Assembly (NCBI RefSeq): GCF_003600645.1
Contig: NZ_CP032482.1
Span: 2,232,001 to 2,296,000 of the forward strand
DNA: 64,000 nt
Source: Yersinia rochesterensis
GTDB taxonomy: Bacteria; Pseudomonadota; Gammaproteobacteria; Enterobacterales; Enterobacteriaceae
Direction of reading: 5' to 3'
The translations under genes and the position numbers were made by a program. This document shows positions 17,545 through 25,381 of the stretch, piece by piece. Each line of letters begins with the position of its first letter. Within the stretch, counting starts at the first letter, position 1. Below the pieces are notes generated by a model that was given only the letters and a program-made list of their open reading frames with translations, had not been told where the DNA came from and did not search any database.

Positions 17545-19002
17545 ATGGCCATTCAGGTTAAAAATAATATTAAATGGGTTGGGCAGCGTGATTGGGAAGT
17601 GCGTGATTTTCATGGTACCGAATATAAAACCCTTAAAGGCACGAGCTACAACAGCTATTTGATCCGCGAAGGAAAAAACGTGCTGATTGATACCGTCGAC
17701 CAGAAATTTGGCCGCGATTTTGTGGCTAACTTAGAGCGGGAAATCGATCTGCATGCGCTTGATTACATTATTATTAACCATGCAGAAGAAGACCACGCCG
17801 GTGCATTAACCGAGTTAATGGCGCGTATCCCCCACATTCCGATTTATTGCACCACAAATGCTATCGATTCTATTAATGGGCATCATCATCATCCTGAATG
17901 GAATTTCATCACGGTCAAAACGGGTGACACACTGGATATCGGTAATGGTAAACAACTGATTTTTGTTGAAACACCTATGTTGCACTGGCCTGACAGCATG
18001 ATGACTTACATCACTGGCGATGCAGTGCTGTTTAGTAATGATGCTTTTGGCCAGCACTATTGTGACGAGCATTTGTTCAATGATGAAGTGGACCAAATTG
18101 AACTGTATGAGCAATGCGCCCGCTATTATGCCAATATTTTGACGCCTTTCAGCCGGTTAGTCACACCCAAGATCAATGAAATCCTTGGCTTCAACCTGCC
18201 GGTATCCATGATTGCCACCTCTCATGGTGTGGTGTGGCGGGATAATCCCACCCAAATTGTCGCCAAATACCTGGAGTGGGCAGCTGATTATCAAGAAGAC
18301 CGTATCACCATTTTCTATGACACCATGTCAAACAACACCCGGATGATGGCCGACGCTATTGCTCAGGGGATTCATGAAACCGACCCCGCTGTTGCTGTGA
18401 AAATCTACAATATTGCTCGCCATGATAAGAATGAAATACTGACACAGGTATTCCGCTCTAAAGGTGTGTTAGTCGGCTCCTCAACCATGAACAATGTGAT
18501 GATGCCCAAAATTGCCGGCATGCTTGAAGAACTGGCCGGACTGCGATTCCGTAATAAAAAAGCGGCGGCTTTTGGCAGTTTTGGTTGGACGGGCGGCGCG
18601 GTTGACCGGATTCAAACTCGTCTGATGGATGCCGGATTTGATATTTCGCTCTCACTAAAAATGAAATGGCGACCGGACAATGATGGGTTGGACGAATGCC
18701 GCGAACATGGGCGCAAGATTGCCCGCGAATGGGCCTTACATCCGTTGAATAACAGCACATTGCTTGATGTCGAAACTCCATCCATTAATACAGAAAGTCG
18801 TTCCATTAATACAGAAAGTACATCTGCTGCACCTCTGGATCTGGGTATTTCAATGCAATGCAGTGTGTGCCAGTGGATATATGACCCCGCACTGGGTGAG
18901 CCGCTTCAAGATGTTAAACCGGGAACCTGCTGGGATGATGTGCCGGATTTCTTCCTCTGCCCAGAATGTGGGTTGGGCAAATCTGTTTTTGATCCACTCT
19001 AA
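17545..19002 (+). CDS. norV: Flavorubredoxin NorV, anaerobic nitric oxide reductase
   Basis: 485-residue cytoplasmic flavodiiron protein reducing NO to N2O. The beta-lactamase-like diiron domain (~1-250) shows the ligand motif HAEEDH at 79-84. A flavodoxin domain (~255-400, [19 protein letters not shown]) binds FMN. A C-terminal rubredoxin domain has CSVC and CPEC. I chose ATG 17545 with AAGGAA seven bases upstream; the frame is open further. The linker before rubredoxin carries a duplicated seven-residue unit (see findings). Operon with norW, 11 bp downstream. Confidence 0.97.
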   Translation: MAIQVKNNIKWVGQRDWEVRDFHGTEYKTLKGTSYNSYLIREGKNVLIDTVDQKFGRDFVANLEREIDLHALDYIIINHAEEDHAGALTELMARIPHIPIYCTTNAIDSINGHHHHPEWNFITVKTGDTLDIGNGKQLIFVETPMLHWPDSMMTYITGDAVLFSNDAFGQHYCDEHLFNDEVDQIELYEQCARYYANILTPFSRLVTPKINEILGFNLPVSMIATSHGVVWRDNPTQIVAKYLEWAADYQEDRITIFYDTMSNNTRMMADAIAQGIHETDPAVAVKIYNIARHDKNEILTQVFRSKGVLVGSSTMNNVMMPKIAGMLEELAGLRFRNKKAAAFGSFGWTGGAVDRIQTRLMDAGFDISLSLKMKWRPDNDGLDECREHGRKIAREWALHPLNNSTLLDVETPSINTESRSINTESTSAAPLDLGISMQCSVCQWIYDPALGEPLQDVKPGTCWDDVPDFFLCPECGLGKSVFDPL

Positions 19003-19013
19003 AGGAGGCGGCC

Positions 19014-20147
19014 ATGGTAGAGAATATTGTGATTGTCGGTTCAGGATTTGCTGCTCGCCAGGTGGTAAAAAACATCCGCAAACTCGACTCACAGATAGCA
19101 ATCAATATGATCGCCGCTGATAGTGGCGTTGATTATAACAAACCGGATTTGAGTCATGTCTTTAGTCGTCAGCAAAGTGCTGACGACCTGACTCGCATGT
19201 CCGCTGAACAATTTGCGCAAGAGAATAACCTGACCTTGCACACCAAGACTCGAGTCACTGCCATTCAGCGACAGGAAAAGCAAATTTTATGTGGCCATCA
19301 GGTATTTCAATATCACAAGCTGGTATTGGCAACCGGGGCTACGGCAATGCTGCCACCAATCGCGGGTAATGAGTTGATATGCACATTTAACAGCCAAAAT
19401 GAGTACCGATTGCATCAAGAGTTACTCCAAAAAGCCCGCCGTATCTTGGTATTAGGCGGCGGTTTAATCGGCGCGGAGCTGGCGATGGATTTACACCGCG
19501 CGGGTAAACGCGTCATTTTGGTGGATAAAGCCCACAGTTTGCTGGCCTCGGTCTTGCCAGTGGAAATTAGCAGCCGCTTGCAGCATAGCTTCAGTCAGAT
19601 GGGCATTACCCTCGCCTTTAATAATCAGTTGAACAGCATTGAAAAAGTGGCGGATGGATTACGCGTCGTACTCCATTCCGGCCATAGCTATAGTGTTGAT
19701 GCTGTTATTGCGGCAATGGGATTACAGCCGGAAACTGCTGTCGCGGCGGCGGCCGGGCTTAATATAGGACGTGGTATCAAGGTTAACCAACAGTTGCAAA
19801 CCACGGATCCTAATATCTTTGCTATTGGCGATTGTGCTGAGATTGATGGGAAAGTGATGCCTTTTTTGCAACCCATATTGATGGGTGCCATGACTCTGGC
19901 GAAAAATCTATTAGGCGGTGCACATTGCCTTACGCTGCCAGCGATACTGGTTAAAGTCAAAACACCAGATTTGCCGTTATATTTCGCAGGTGAAACCCAC
20001 CGACGTGACCTTAACTGGGAAATAAATCTCACGCCACAAGGAATAACTGCGCGCGCAACAGACAGCCAGCATCAGTTACGCGCTTTTGTGGTCAGTGAAG
20101 AGCAGACCCAACACGCATTTTCACTGCTACGTGAGTTAAGTCTTTAA
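19014..20147 (+). CDS. norW: NorW, NADH:flavorubredoxin reductase
   Basis: 377-residue FAD enzyme passing electrons from NADH to the rubredoxin domain of NorV. The N-terminal FAD motif (IVIVGSGFAARQVVKNIRK), the NAD-binding motif RILVLGGGLIGAELAMDL and the later FAD motif IFAIGDCAEI are present. Start ATG has AAGGAGG close upstream, an unusually strong site. Its stop lies three bases from the end of the convergent hydrolase gene, and its terminator is inside that gene. Confidence 0.96.
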   Translation: MVENIVIVGSGFAARQVVKNIRKLDSQIAINMIAADSGVDYNKPDLSHVFSRQQSADDLTRMSAEQFAQENNLTLHTKTRVTAIQRQEKQILCGHQVFQYHKLVLATGATAMLPPIAGNELICTFNSQNEYRLHQELLQKARRILVLGGGLIGAELAMDLHRAGKRVILVDKAHSLLASVLPVEISSRLQHSFSQMGITLAFNNQLNSIEKVADGLRVVLHSGHSYSVDAVIAAMGLQPETAVAAAAGLNIGRGIKVNQQLQTTDPNIFAIGDCAEIDGKVMPFLQPILMGAMTLAKNLLGGAHCLTLPAILVKVKTPDLPLYFAGETHRRDLNWEINLTPQGITARATDSQHQLRAFVVSEEQTQHAFSLLRELSL

Positions 20148-20150
20148 CCT

Positions 20151-21260
20151 TTAGGATGCTAACCCCCCACCGCCTGCGTAGGGGGTTTTTCCGGCAATTT
20201 TCATCACTTCAGCGCCCAACGTCACAAAGGGGGCGCGCCTGCTGGCATAGATAATCCCGCCCGCTTTGGCCCGCACCGCTTTGACTGTATCCGTTATTGG
20301 GTCAATGATTTCAGCGACCACTTCATCCTTAGCCACCCATTCACCCGGCTGACGCAATAACAACAGCAAGCCACTGGCTGGGGCATTAACTATCTCTCCC
20401 GCAGAAAACGGCAGCATTACCACCTCACGCTGTGGAATTTCAGGCTGTTCGCCGACAATCGCACCACGATGTTGTAAATATTGATAAATACGTTCGGCAT
20501 CAGCACTGGCCAGCGAGTGACTGACATCTTGCTGTCCGCGCAATTCAACGGTCACCGCCATACAAGCTGGAGCCAGGTCAGGATAATGTGCCGTCAAGCG
20601 GTGCCACGGCAAGCCGCAGGCCTCATCAAAAGAACCGCCGCCGCTGTCTTGTGAAAGTAGCACAGTGTCGATATGCAAAAAACGCGCGAGAATACCCACT
20701 GACTCTCGCCAAGCCGGATCTGCGTACAGATGCAAAATAGCATGCTCGTCGCAGTGCAAGTCCAGCACCAGATCGGCATCGCAGGCCAGCATCAGCAAGT
20801 GTTGGCGCAAGGCATCCACTTCACTCCGTGCCGGTAAATCTTGCAATGCCGCTACCATGGCACGGCGAATTGGTTGCCGCAAATTCTCTTTTTCGCTTAA
20901 TACGCCTGCGCCCAATTGCTGATGGACTAACTGAGCCAGATTGGGAAAATCACGATTAAAATTGCGTCCACTGACCAAATCAAAGCGGCCTATTCCACTG
21001 TTTAGCAGCACTTGCGCCATACCAACCGGGTTAGCGATTGGCACAATAATTATTTCACTCTGAATTTCTCCGCGCCGTTCCGCCTGACTCAGTAATCTTT
21101 TAAGATAATGTAATACCAGCATTCCGGGCAGTTCATCGGCATGTAGGCCAGCCTGTAAGTAGATTTTCTCGCCCACACCCGACTGGCCGAAATGAAAACT
21201 GGTTAATTGACGCTGCCCACTCAGGGCATGTTCAGGTAACTTATGGTTATTGATTTTCAT
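20151..21260 (-). CDS. Succinylglutamate desuccinylase/aspartoacylase-family hydrolase (M14-like), AotO-like
   Basis: 369-residue zinc hydrolase. The motif GLHADELPGM gives the zinc pair H40/E43 (HxxE), with VLDLHCDEHAI supplying a third histidine near 167; the C-terminal ~75 residues form a barrel-like domain. The family removes acyl groups from N-acyl amino acids. In Pseudomonas the arginine transport operon contains AotO of this family, and here an amino-acid importer and arginine-type enzyme are 0.5 kb away, so N-acylated arginine or glutamate is a reasonable substrate. ATG at 21260 has AGGA six bases upstream. Confidence 0.8.
   Translation of the reverse strand: MKINNHKLPEHALSGQRQLTSFHFGQSGVGEKIYLQAGLHADELPGMLVLHYLKRLLSQAERRGEIQSEIIIVPIANPVGMAQVLLNSGIGRFDLVSGRNFNRDFPNLAQLVHQQLGAGVLSEKENLRQPIRRAMVAALQDLPARSEVDALRQHLLMLACDADLVLDLHCDEHAILHLYADPAWRESVGILARFLHIDTVLLSQDSGGGSFDEACGLPWHRLTAHYPDLAPACMAVTVELRGQQDVSHSLASADAERIYQYLQHRGAIVGEQPEIPQREVVMLPFSAGEIVNAPASGLLLLLRQPGEWVAKDEVVAEIIDPITDTVKAVRAKAGGIIYASRRAPFVTLGAEVMKIAGKTPYAGGGGLAS
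20161..20190 (+). terminator. norVW terminator embedded in the 3' end of the convergent hydrolase gene
   Basis: CCCCC / GGGGG stem with flanking AA / TT and five further T residues, 13 bases after the norW stop. On the other strand the same bases encode the GGGGLAS tail of the hydrolase, so terminator and coding sequence share DNA. Confidence 0.7.
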
Positions 21261-21274
21261 TGGACGTCCTATCT

Positions 21275-21730
21275 GTGGAAAAGAAACCCCGGCTTGACCG
21301 AATTGACAAAAAAATCCTTGAAATCCTCAGCCAGGATGGTCGTATCTCTTATCAGAAGCTATCCGAGCAGGTCAATTTGACCGCCCGCCCCTGTCTGGAG
21401 CGGGTTCGGCTGCTGGAACGCGCCGGTATTATCCGTGGCTACAGCGCGATTATTGAGCTGCCGGAACCTGAGCATGCCTTTGTTATCCAAGCACAAATTG
21501 CCTTGGCCGACCACGGACACTCACAGGCGGCTTTCGAGCAAGAAGTGCGTAAAACGCCCGAAGTGCTGGATTGCTGGTTGGTCGGCGGTAGCTTTGATTT
21601 TTTGGTGCGCATTGGGTGCCGCAACATGGAGCATTACCGACTATTGGCCGACACTTGGCTAACCAGCAAAAAATTCCGCGTCGATAAAATCGTCACCATC
21701 ACTGAGTTACAAGCTATCAAACGCGCTTAA
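21275..21730 (+). CDS. Lrp/AsnC-family transcriptional regulator
   Basis: 151 residues from the GTG at 21275 (the frame is open to a TTG at 21260). An N-terminal helix-turn-helix (KKILEILSQDGRISYQKLSE and following) joins a C-terminal RAM ligand domain (IIELPEPEHAFVIQAQIALA ... VGGSFDFLVRIGCRNMEHY). These proteins sense amino acids. It is divergent from the hydrolase with start codons only about 14 bp apart, and convergent with the importer genes, so it probably controls one or both. Confidence 0.88.
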   Translation: MEKKPRLDRIDKKILEILSQDGRISYQKLSEQVNLTARPCLERVRLLERAGIIRGYSAIIELPEPEHAFVIQAQIALADHGHSQAAFEQEVRKTPEVLDCWLVGGSFDFLVRIGCRNMEHYRLLADTWLTSKKFRVDKIVTITELQAIKRA

Positions 21731-21755
21731 CACGGTTAAAAATGCTTAAAGCTGG

Positions 21756-21787
21756 TTTGCCCGCCGAATTCAATCATGGCGGGCAAA
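21756..21787. terminator. Hairpin at the convergent ends of the Lrp gene and the permease gene
   Basis: Perfect 10-bp inverted repeat TTTGCCCGCC / GGCGGGCAAA with a 12-nt loop, overlapping the last codons of the permease. No clean T-run follows on either strand, so it may act as a barrier or 3' end stabiliser rather than a classic terminator. Confidence 0.45.
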
Positions 21788-22492
21788 GGCTAGCCAGCGC
21801 CGTTCCGCGCGCGAAAACAAGAAAATCAAGATAAAGGTACACAGCAAATAAAGCGCCGCCGCCATTAAAAACGGAATAAATGGCGAATAAGTGGTGGCAT
21901 AGAAAGCCCGTGCCACGCCAGTGATATCGAGCAAGGTGACGGTGCTGGCCAGAGAGGTGGCATGCAGCAAGAACACCATTTCGTTATTCAACGCCGGAAT
22001 ACCACGGCGTAATGTCGCCGGTAACACTAATCGGCGAATGATTTGCCACTGACTCATACCGAACGCTTCGCCAGCCACCCACTCCTGACGCGGAAAAGTC
22101 ACCATCATGCCGGCCAATAATTCCGCGACATAAGCACTGGTATTGAGCACCAAGGCCAGTGTGGCGCAGAAAGTGGCATCCCGAAATAGCAGCCAGAAAG
22201 GTTGGTCGTCCTGCCAACCCAACTGCACAATATCAAACTGCGACAGACCATAGTAGATAAGCATGAGTTGCAGATAGAGCGGCGTGCTACGAAAGAAGTA
22301 AGTCACACTGCGGATAAGCCAAGCCAGCGGGCGTGGGCCAAATGCTTGCCCGACCGCCATCACTAGCGCCAGTAATAAGCCAGGAAACACCGAGAGTAAA
22401 AACAGTTTGGCCGTCATCGCCAGACCCGTGGTATCAGAGCCGTCGCTGTAGAGAAATGTCGGGACTGCTTCCAATATGGTTTGCAGATTCAT
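21770..22492 (-). CDS. Amino-acid ABC transporter permease (HisM/AotM-like)
   Basis: 240-residue inner-membrane permease of the polar amino acid importer family, with about five helices and the ATPase-coupling loop (EAFGMSQWQIIRRLVLPATL). It resembles HisM/ArtM-type subunits. Its start overlaps the stop of the preceding permease by one base (TGATG), so the two are translated together. Specificity for arginine-like substrates is inferred from the dimethylarginine-hydrolase gene at the head of the operon. Confidence 0.88.
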   Translation of the reverse strand: MNLQTILEAVPTFLYSDGSDTTGLAMTAKLFLLSVFPGLLLALVMAVGQAFGPRPLAWLIRSVTYFFRSTPLYLQLMLIYYGLSQFDIVQLGWQDDQPFWLLFRDATFCATLALVLNTSAYVAELLAGMMVTFPRQEWVAGEAFGMSQWQIIRRLVLPATLRRGIPALNNEMVFLLHATSLASTVTLLDITGVARAFYATTYSPFIPFLMAAALYLLCTFILIFLFSRAERRWLAFARHD

Positions 22493-23184
22493 CAGCGCGC
22501 CCTCGCCGCAGTTGAAGTCGACAGCGCATAACGCCGCGCCAACAGACTAAAGCCCCAACTGGACAACGCAGTAATGGCCATGTAAATCATCGCCACCAGG
22601 AAGTAAAACAGGAAAGGTTTTTGTGTCGCGCGCCCTGCCTGCTCGGCCAGCCACACCATATCTTCCAATCCCAGAATGGATATCAAGGCCGAAGCTTTCA
22701 TCAGACCGAGCCAGTTATTATTGATGCCGGGAATGGCAAAACTGAGCATTTGCGGCAGCATAATGCGCCGGAACACCTGACCGGGGCGCATGCCGTAAGC
22801 CATTGCGGCTTCCAACTGACCACGATCGACTGTTTGAAAAGCACCACGGAAGGTTTCCGTGTAATAAGCACCAAAGACAATGCCGATGGCCAGTACACCG
22901 GAAATAAAAGTATTGAAGCGAACCGGCCCCAATCCCAACAGGCCGAGAAAACCATTCACCAGCATTTCGCCGCCAAAAAATAGCAGCAGCATAATCACCA
23001 GTTCAGGAATGCCGCGCACTAAGGTGGTGTAACCTGTTGATATCCAACGTAACCAGCGTGGGCCAAACAGCTTGATAACCGCATTGATCAGGCCGAGTGT
23101 GAGTGCGACAGCCAGTGATAGCAGCATCACGCACAGTGATAACCCCGCCCCTTGTGCCAGTAACGGCAAATAGTCTGTGACCAT
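22492..23184 (-). CDS. Amino-acid ABC transporter permease (HisQ/AotQ-like)
   Basis: 230-residue permease starting at ATG 23184, which has GGGAGG seven bases upstream (an upstream in-frame start at 23214 lacks one). The segments TLVRGIPELVIMLLLFFGGE and the coupling loop AMAYGMRPGQVFRRIMLPQM identify the HisQ/ArtQ group. It forms the channel with the following permease. Second permease of the importer, downstream of the binding protein. Confidence 0.9.
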   Translation of the reverse strand: MVTDYLPLLAQGAGLSLCVMLLSLAVALTLGLINAVIKLFGPRWLRWISTGYTTLVRGIPELVIMLLLFFGGEMLVNGFLGLLGLGPVRFNTFISGVLAIGIVFGAYYTETFRGAFQTVDRGQLEAAMAYGMRPGQVFRRIMLPQMLSFAIPGINNNWLGLMKASALISILGLEDMVWLAEQAGRATQKPFLFYFLVAMIYMAITALSSWGFSLLARRYALSTSTAARAR

Positions 23185-23263
23185 TATTGACCTCCCGAGG
23201 CTAACCAACGGCAACCGGGCATGGGTGCCATTGCCCGGTGCTCGTCACAGTTACGGCAAAAAA

Positions 23264-24040
23264 TCACTCTCCGTAAATATCGAAACTAAAATACTTTTTC
23301 TGAATGGCATCATAGGTGCCATCAGCACGAATCGCCTTTATGGCCCCATTAAGGGCATCGCGCAAAGCCGGATTATCTTTACCGACGGCGATGCCGACAT
23401 CAGAGGAGATAGTTTCGTCTTGAATGACTGGCCCAGCAAAAGCAAATTTCTGCCCGCGCGGGGTGTCGATAAAACTACTGGCGGCCTGAATATTATCTTG
23501 CAATGAGGCGTTGATGCGCCCTGACAGTAGATCGAGATAGACATTGTCCTGATTGGCGTAAGAGACAATTTTGACCCCTTGCCCGCCCCAATGTTTTTTC
23601 GCGTAAGTTTCATGGATAGACCCGGTCTGAACCCCGACGGTTTTTCCTTTGAGGCTGGCAACATCCGGTGATAATGGGCTGCCTTTGCGCGCGACTAATT
23701 GCGCGGCACTGCGGTAATAGCGGTCAGTGAAATCGACTTCTTTTTTGCGCTCATCGGTAATACTGAGCGATGCAATAATGGCATCAAACTTGCGCGCATT
23801 CAGGGCCGCAATCATACTTTCAAAGGGCTGTTTGACGAAAACACACTTGGCATGCAGGTTGTCACACAAAGCATTCGCGATATCAATATCAAAACCGGTG
23901 ATCTCGCCACTGGGGGCCAGAACATCAAAAGGCGGGTATCCGCCGTCCACACCAAAACTGATAGTTTCTATTGTTTGAGCCGCCACGGGCGCGGAAAGTA
24001 TCAAACCAGTCAATAATGCAGCTAATGTTTTTTTCATCAT
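23264..24040 (-). CDS. Periplasmic amino-acid-binding protein (ABC importer, family 3)
   Basis: 258 residues from ATG 24040 (GGGA five bases upstream). A signal peptide (MMKKTLAALLTGLILSAPVA, cleaved near AQA) leads to a mature domain with GGYPPFDVLAPSGEITGFDI and DFTDRYYRSAAQLVARKG, typical of lysine/arginine/ornithine/histidine-type binding proteins. Two cysteines at CDNLHAKC could form the disulfide common in this group. It captures substrate in the periplasm for the two permeases encoded downstream. Confidence 0.9.
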   Translation of the reverse strand: MMKKTLAALLTGLILSAPVAAQTIETISFGVDGGYPPFDVLAPSGEITGFDIDIANALCDNLHAKCVFVKQPFESMIAALNARKFDAIIASLSITDERKKEVDFTDRYYRSAAQLVARKGSPLSPDVASLKGKTVGVQTGSIHETYAKKHWGGQGVKIVSYANQDNVYLDLLSGRINASLQDNIQAASSFIDTPRGQKFAFAGPVIQDETISSDVGIAVGKDNPALRDALNGAIKAIRADGTYDAIQKKYFSFDIYGE

Positions 24041-24095
24041 TAAAGTCCCGTTTAGGTAAGCCATAGAAGCGGTAAGTCATAGCAACAGCAAGCTG

Positions 24096-24854
24096 TTAGA
24101 AACGCAACGAGAGGCAGGTTAAGCCGCCATCCATTTTTTTAAATTCACTGGTATCAAGTTGAACAATGGGCATCCCCAGCTTTTCAATTTGCGCCAATGT
24201 ATCAGGATAACCTCGCGGCGTTATCAGCGTATCATTGATCCATAAGGTATTACCGGCGTAAGACTCCGCTTCTGGAATCACAATAGTATTGAAATCGGCA
24301 AAGGCAGGATGATGTTGATAATCTGCGGTTAGCAATAAAGTATTGCGACCGACATAGTTAACAATGGATTTCAGGTGCAGCCCGGCACTCACTTCAATGG
24401 CGGTCACGCGATAGCCATAACGCCCTACTGCCGCAGTAAATTCGCTAATGCCCGCTTCATCGGTGCGGGATGTCAGCCCGATAAAAAACTGTTTATCCAC
24501 CAATAACACATCACCGCCATCAAGGTGCCCGCGAGGACTCATGCGAAAAACCGGGCGGTCGGTAAACAGTGGCTCGATGGTGTCCACTTCGCCCTGGCGA
24601 CTCGGCGCTCCGGGGTGAGTTATCACCGCCAGTTCCGGCATGACGACTGCGGTATCTTCGACAAAGTGGGCATCTGGAAAAGCCGATGCTGCCGGTAAGA
24701 TGGTCACTTTCAGGCCAAGTCGCAGCAAAGTATCCACATAAGCCAGAAATTGTTGGCCGGTGGCGGCAACATCCGGCGCACCCAATTGGGAGGTTGTCTG
24801 GCCGCTACCACAGGTATCAGCAGGGAGTCTGGCAATAGCTTGAGTAAAGTACAT
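24096..24854 (-). CDS. Dimethylarginine dimethylaminohydrolase (DDAH)-like enzyme
   Basis: 252-residue guanidino-modifying enzyme of the DDAH/arginine deiminase superfamily. Expected catalytic parts are visible: FVEDTAVV (about 65-72), RGHLDGGDV (109-116), a histidine at about 160 in SAGLHLKSIV, and the C-terminal cysteine C247 in LTCLSLRF. DDAH turns N-methylated arginine into citrulline and methylamine. It heads the operon with an amino-acid importer, so the unit may take up and degrade methylarginines or a related guanidino compound. A plain arginine-deiminase-like role cannot be excluded. Confidence 0.85.
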   Translation of the reverse strand: MYFTQAIARLPADTCGSGQTTSQLGAPDVAATGQQFLAYVDTLLRLGLKVTILPAASAFPDAHFVEDTAVVMPELAVITHPGAPSRQGEVDTIEPLFTDRPVFRMSPRGHLDGGDVLLVDKQFFIGLTSRTDEAGISEFTAAVGRYGYRVTAIEVSAGLHLKSIVNYVGRNTLLLTADYQHHPAFADFNTIVIPEAESYAGNTLWINDTLITPRGYPDTLAQIEKLGMPIVQLDTSEFKKMDGGLTCLSLRF

Positions 24855-25100
24855 AAGCGATTCTCTTAATTGGGAGCGAAACTATTGATCTGATTATTAA
24901 ACAGATACTGTCACCAATCAGGTTGAATCAGCCCGTTACGACTATACATTTACGCTGTTTATAATTTTCCACACGACTTATTCCGCTGTCAGCAAAATGA
25001 AACCACCGTTTCCCATACGCTTTAGTTATATACTGAATGATATGATACAAGCTGAGGTTAATGACAAAGTTGCTGATACTTATCTAACCAAGGGCGTCAA

Positions 25101-25229
25101 ATGAAAAAATTAACTCTCGTGATGCTCACCTTATTACTGGTGGCCTGTGCCAATACCGGCCATGTTGGTGTGAGTGGCGGTTCGAGCGGCATATCCAGTA
25201 TCAGTATTGGTACCGGAGTTCGCAGGTAG
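25101..25229 (+). CDS. Small lipoprotein of 42 residues
   Basis: Begins MKKLTLVMLTLLLVAC, with a textbook lipobox (LVAC, lipidated cysteine at 16), followed by a short Gly/Ser-rich tail ending GTGVRR. AGGG lies seven bases before the ATG. After processing only 27 residues would remain. Function unknown; it stands alone between the DDAH operon and amn. Confidence 0.7.
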   Translation: MKKLTLVMLTLLLVACANTGHVGVSGGSSGISSISIGTGVRR

Positions 25230-25381
25230 ACGGGGTTCCCGCCCCTTGTTGTTACATTACTGCGTTTATATACTGAATGTGGCCGTGAATTAAAGGCAAA
25301 AACTGACCTGTTTCTGTATTTAAATCAATTGAATAGCGAGCAAAATATCAACGAATACCTTGCTCGCTATTGCACGGGATA

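Noticed and set aside
25020..25280. TATACTGAAT motif present twice near the small lipoprotein gene, considered as ARG boxes for the DDAH operon
   Set aside because: Only half of the ARG box palindrome is present in each copy.
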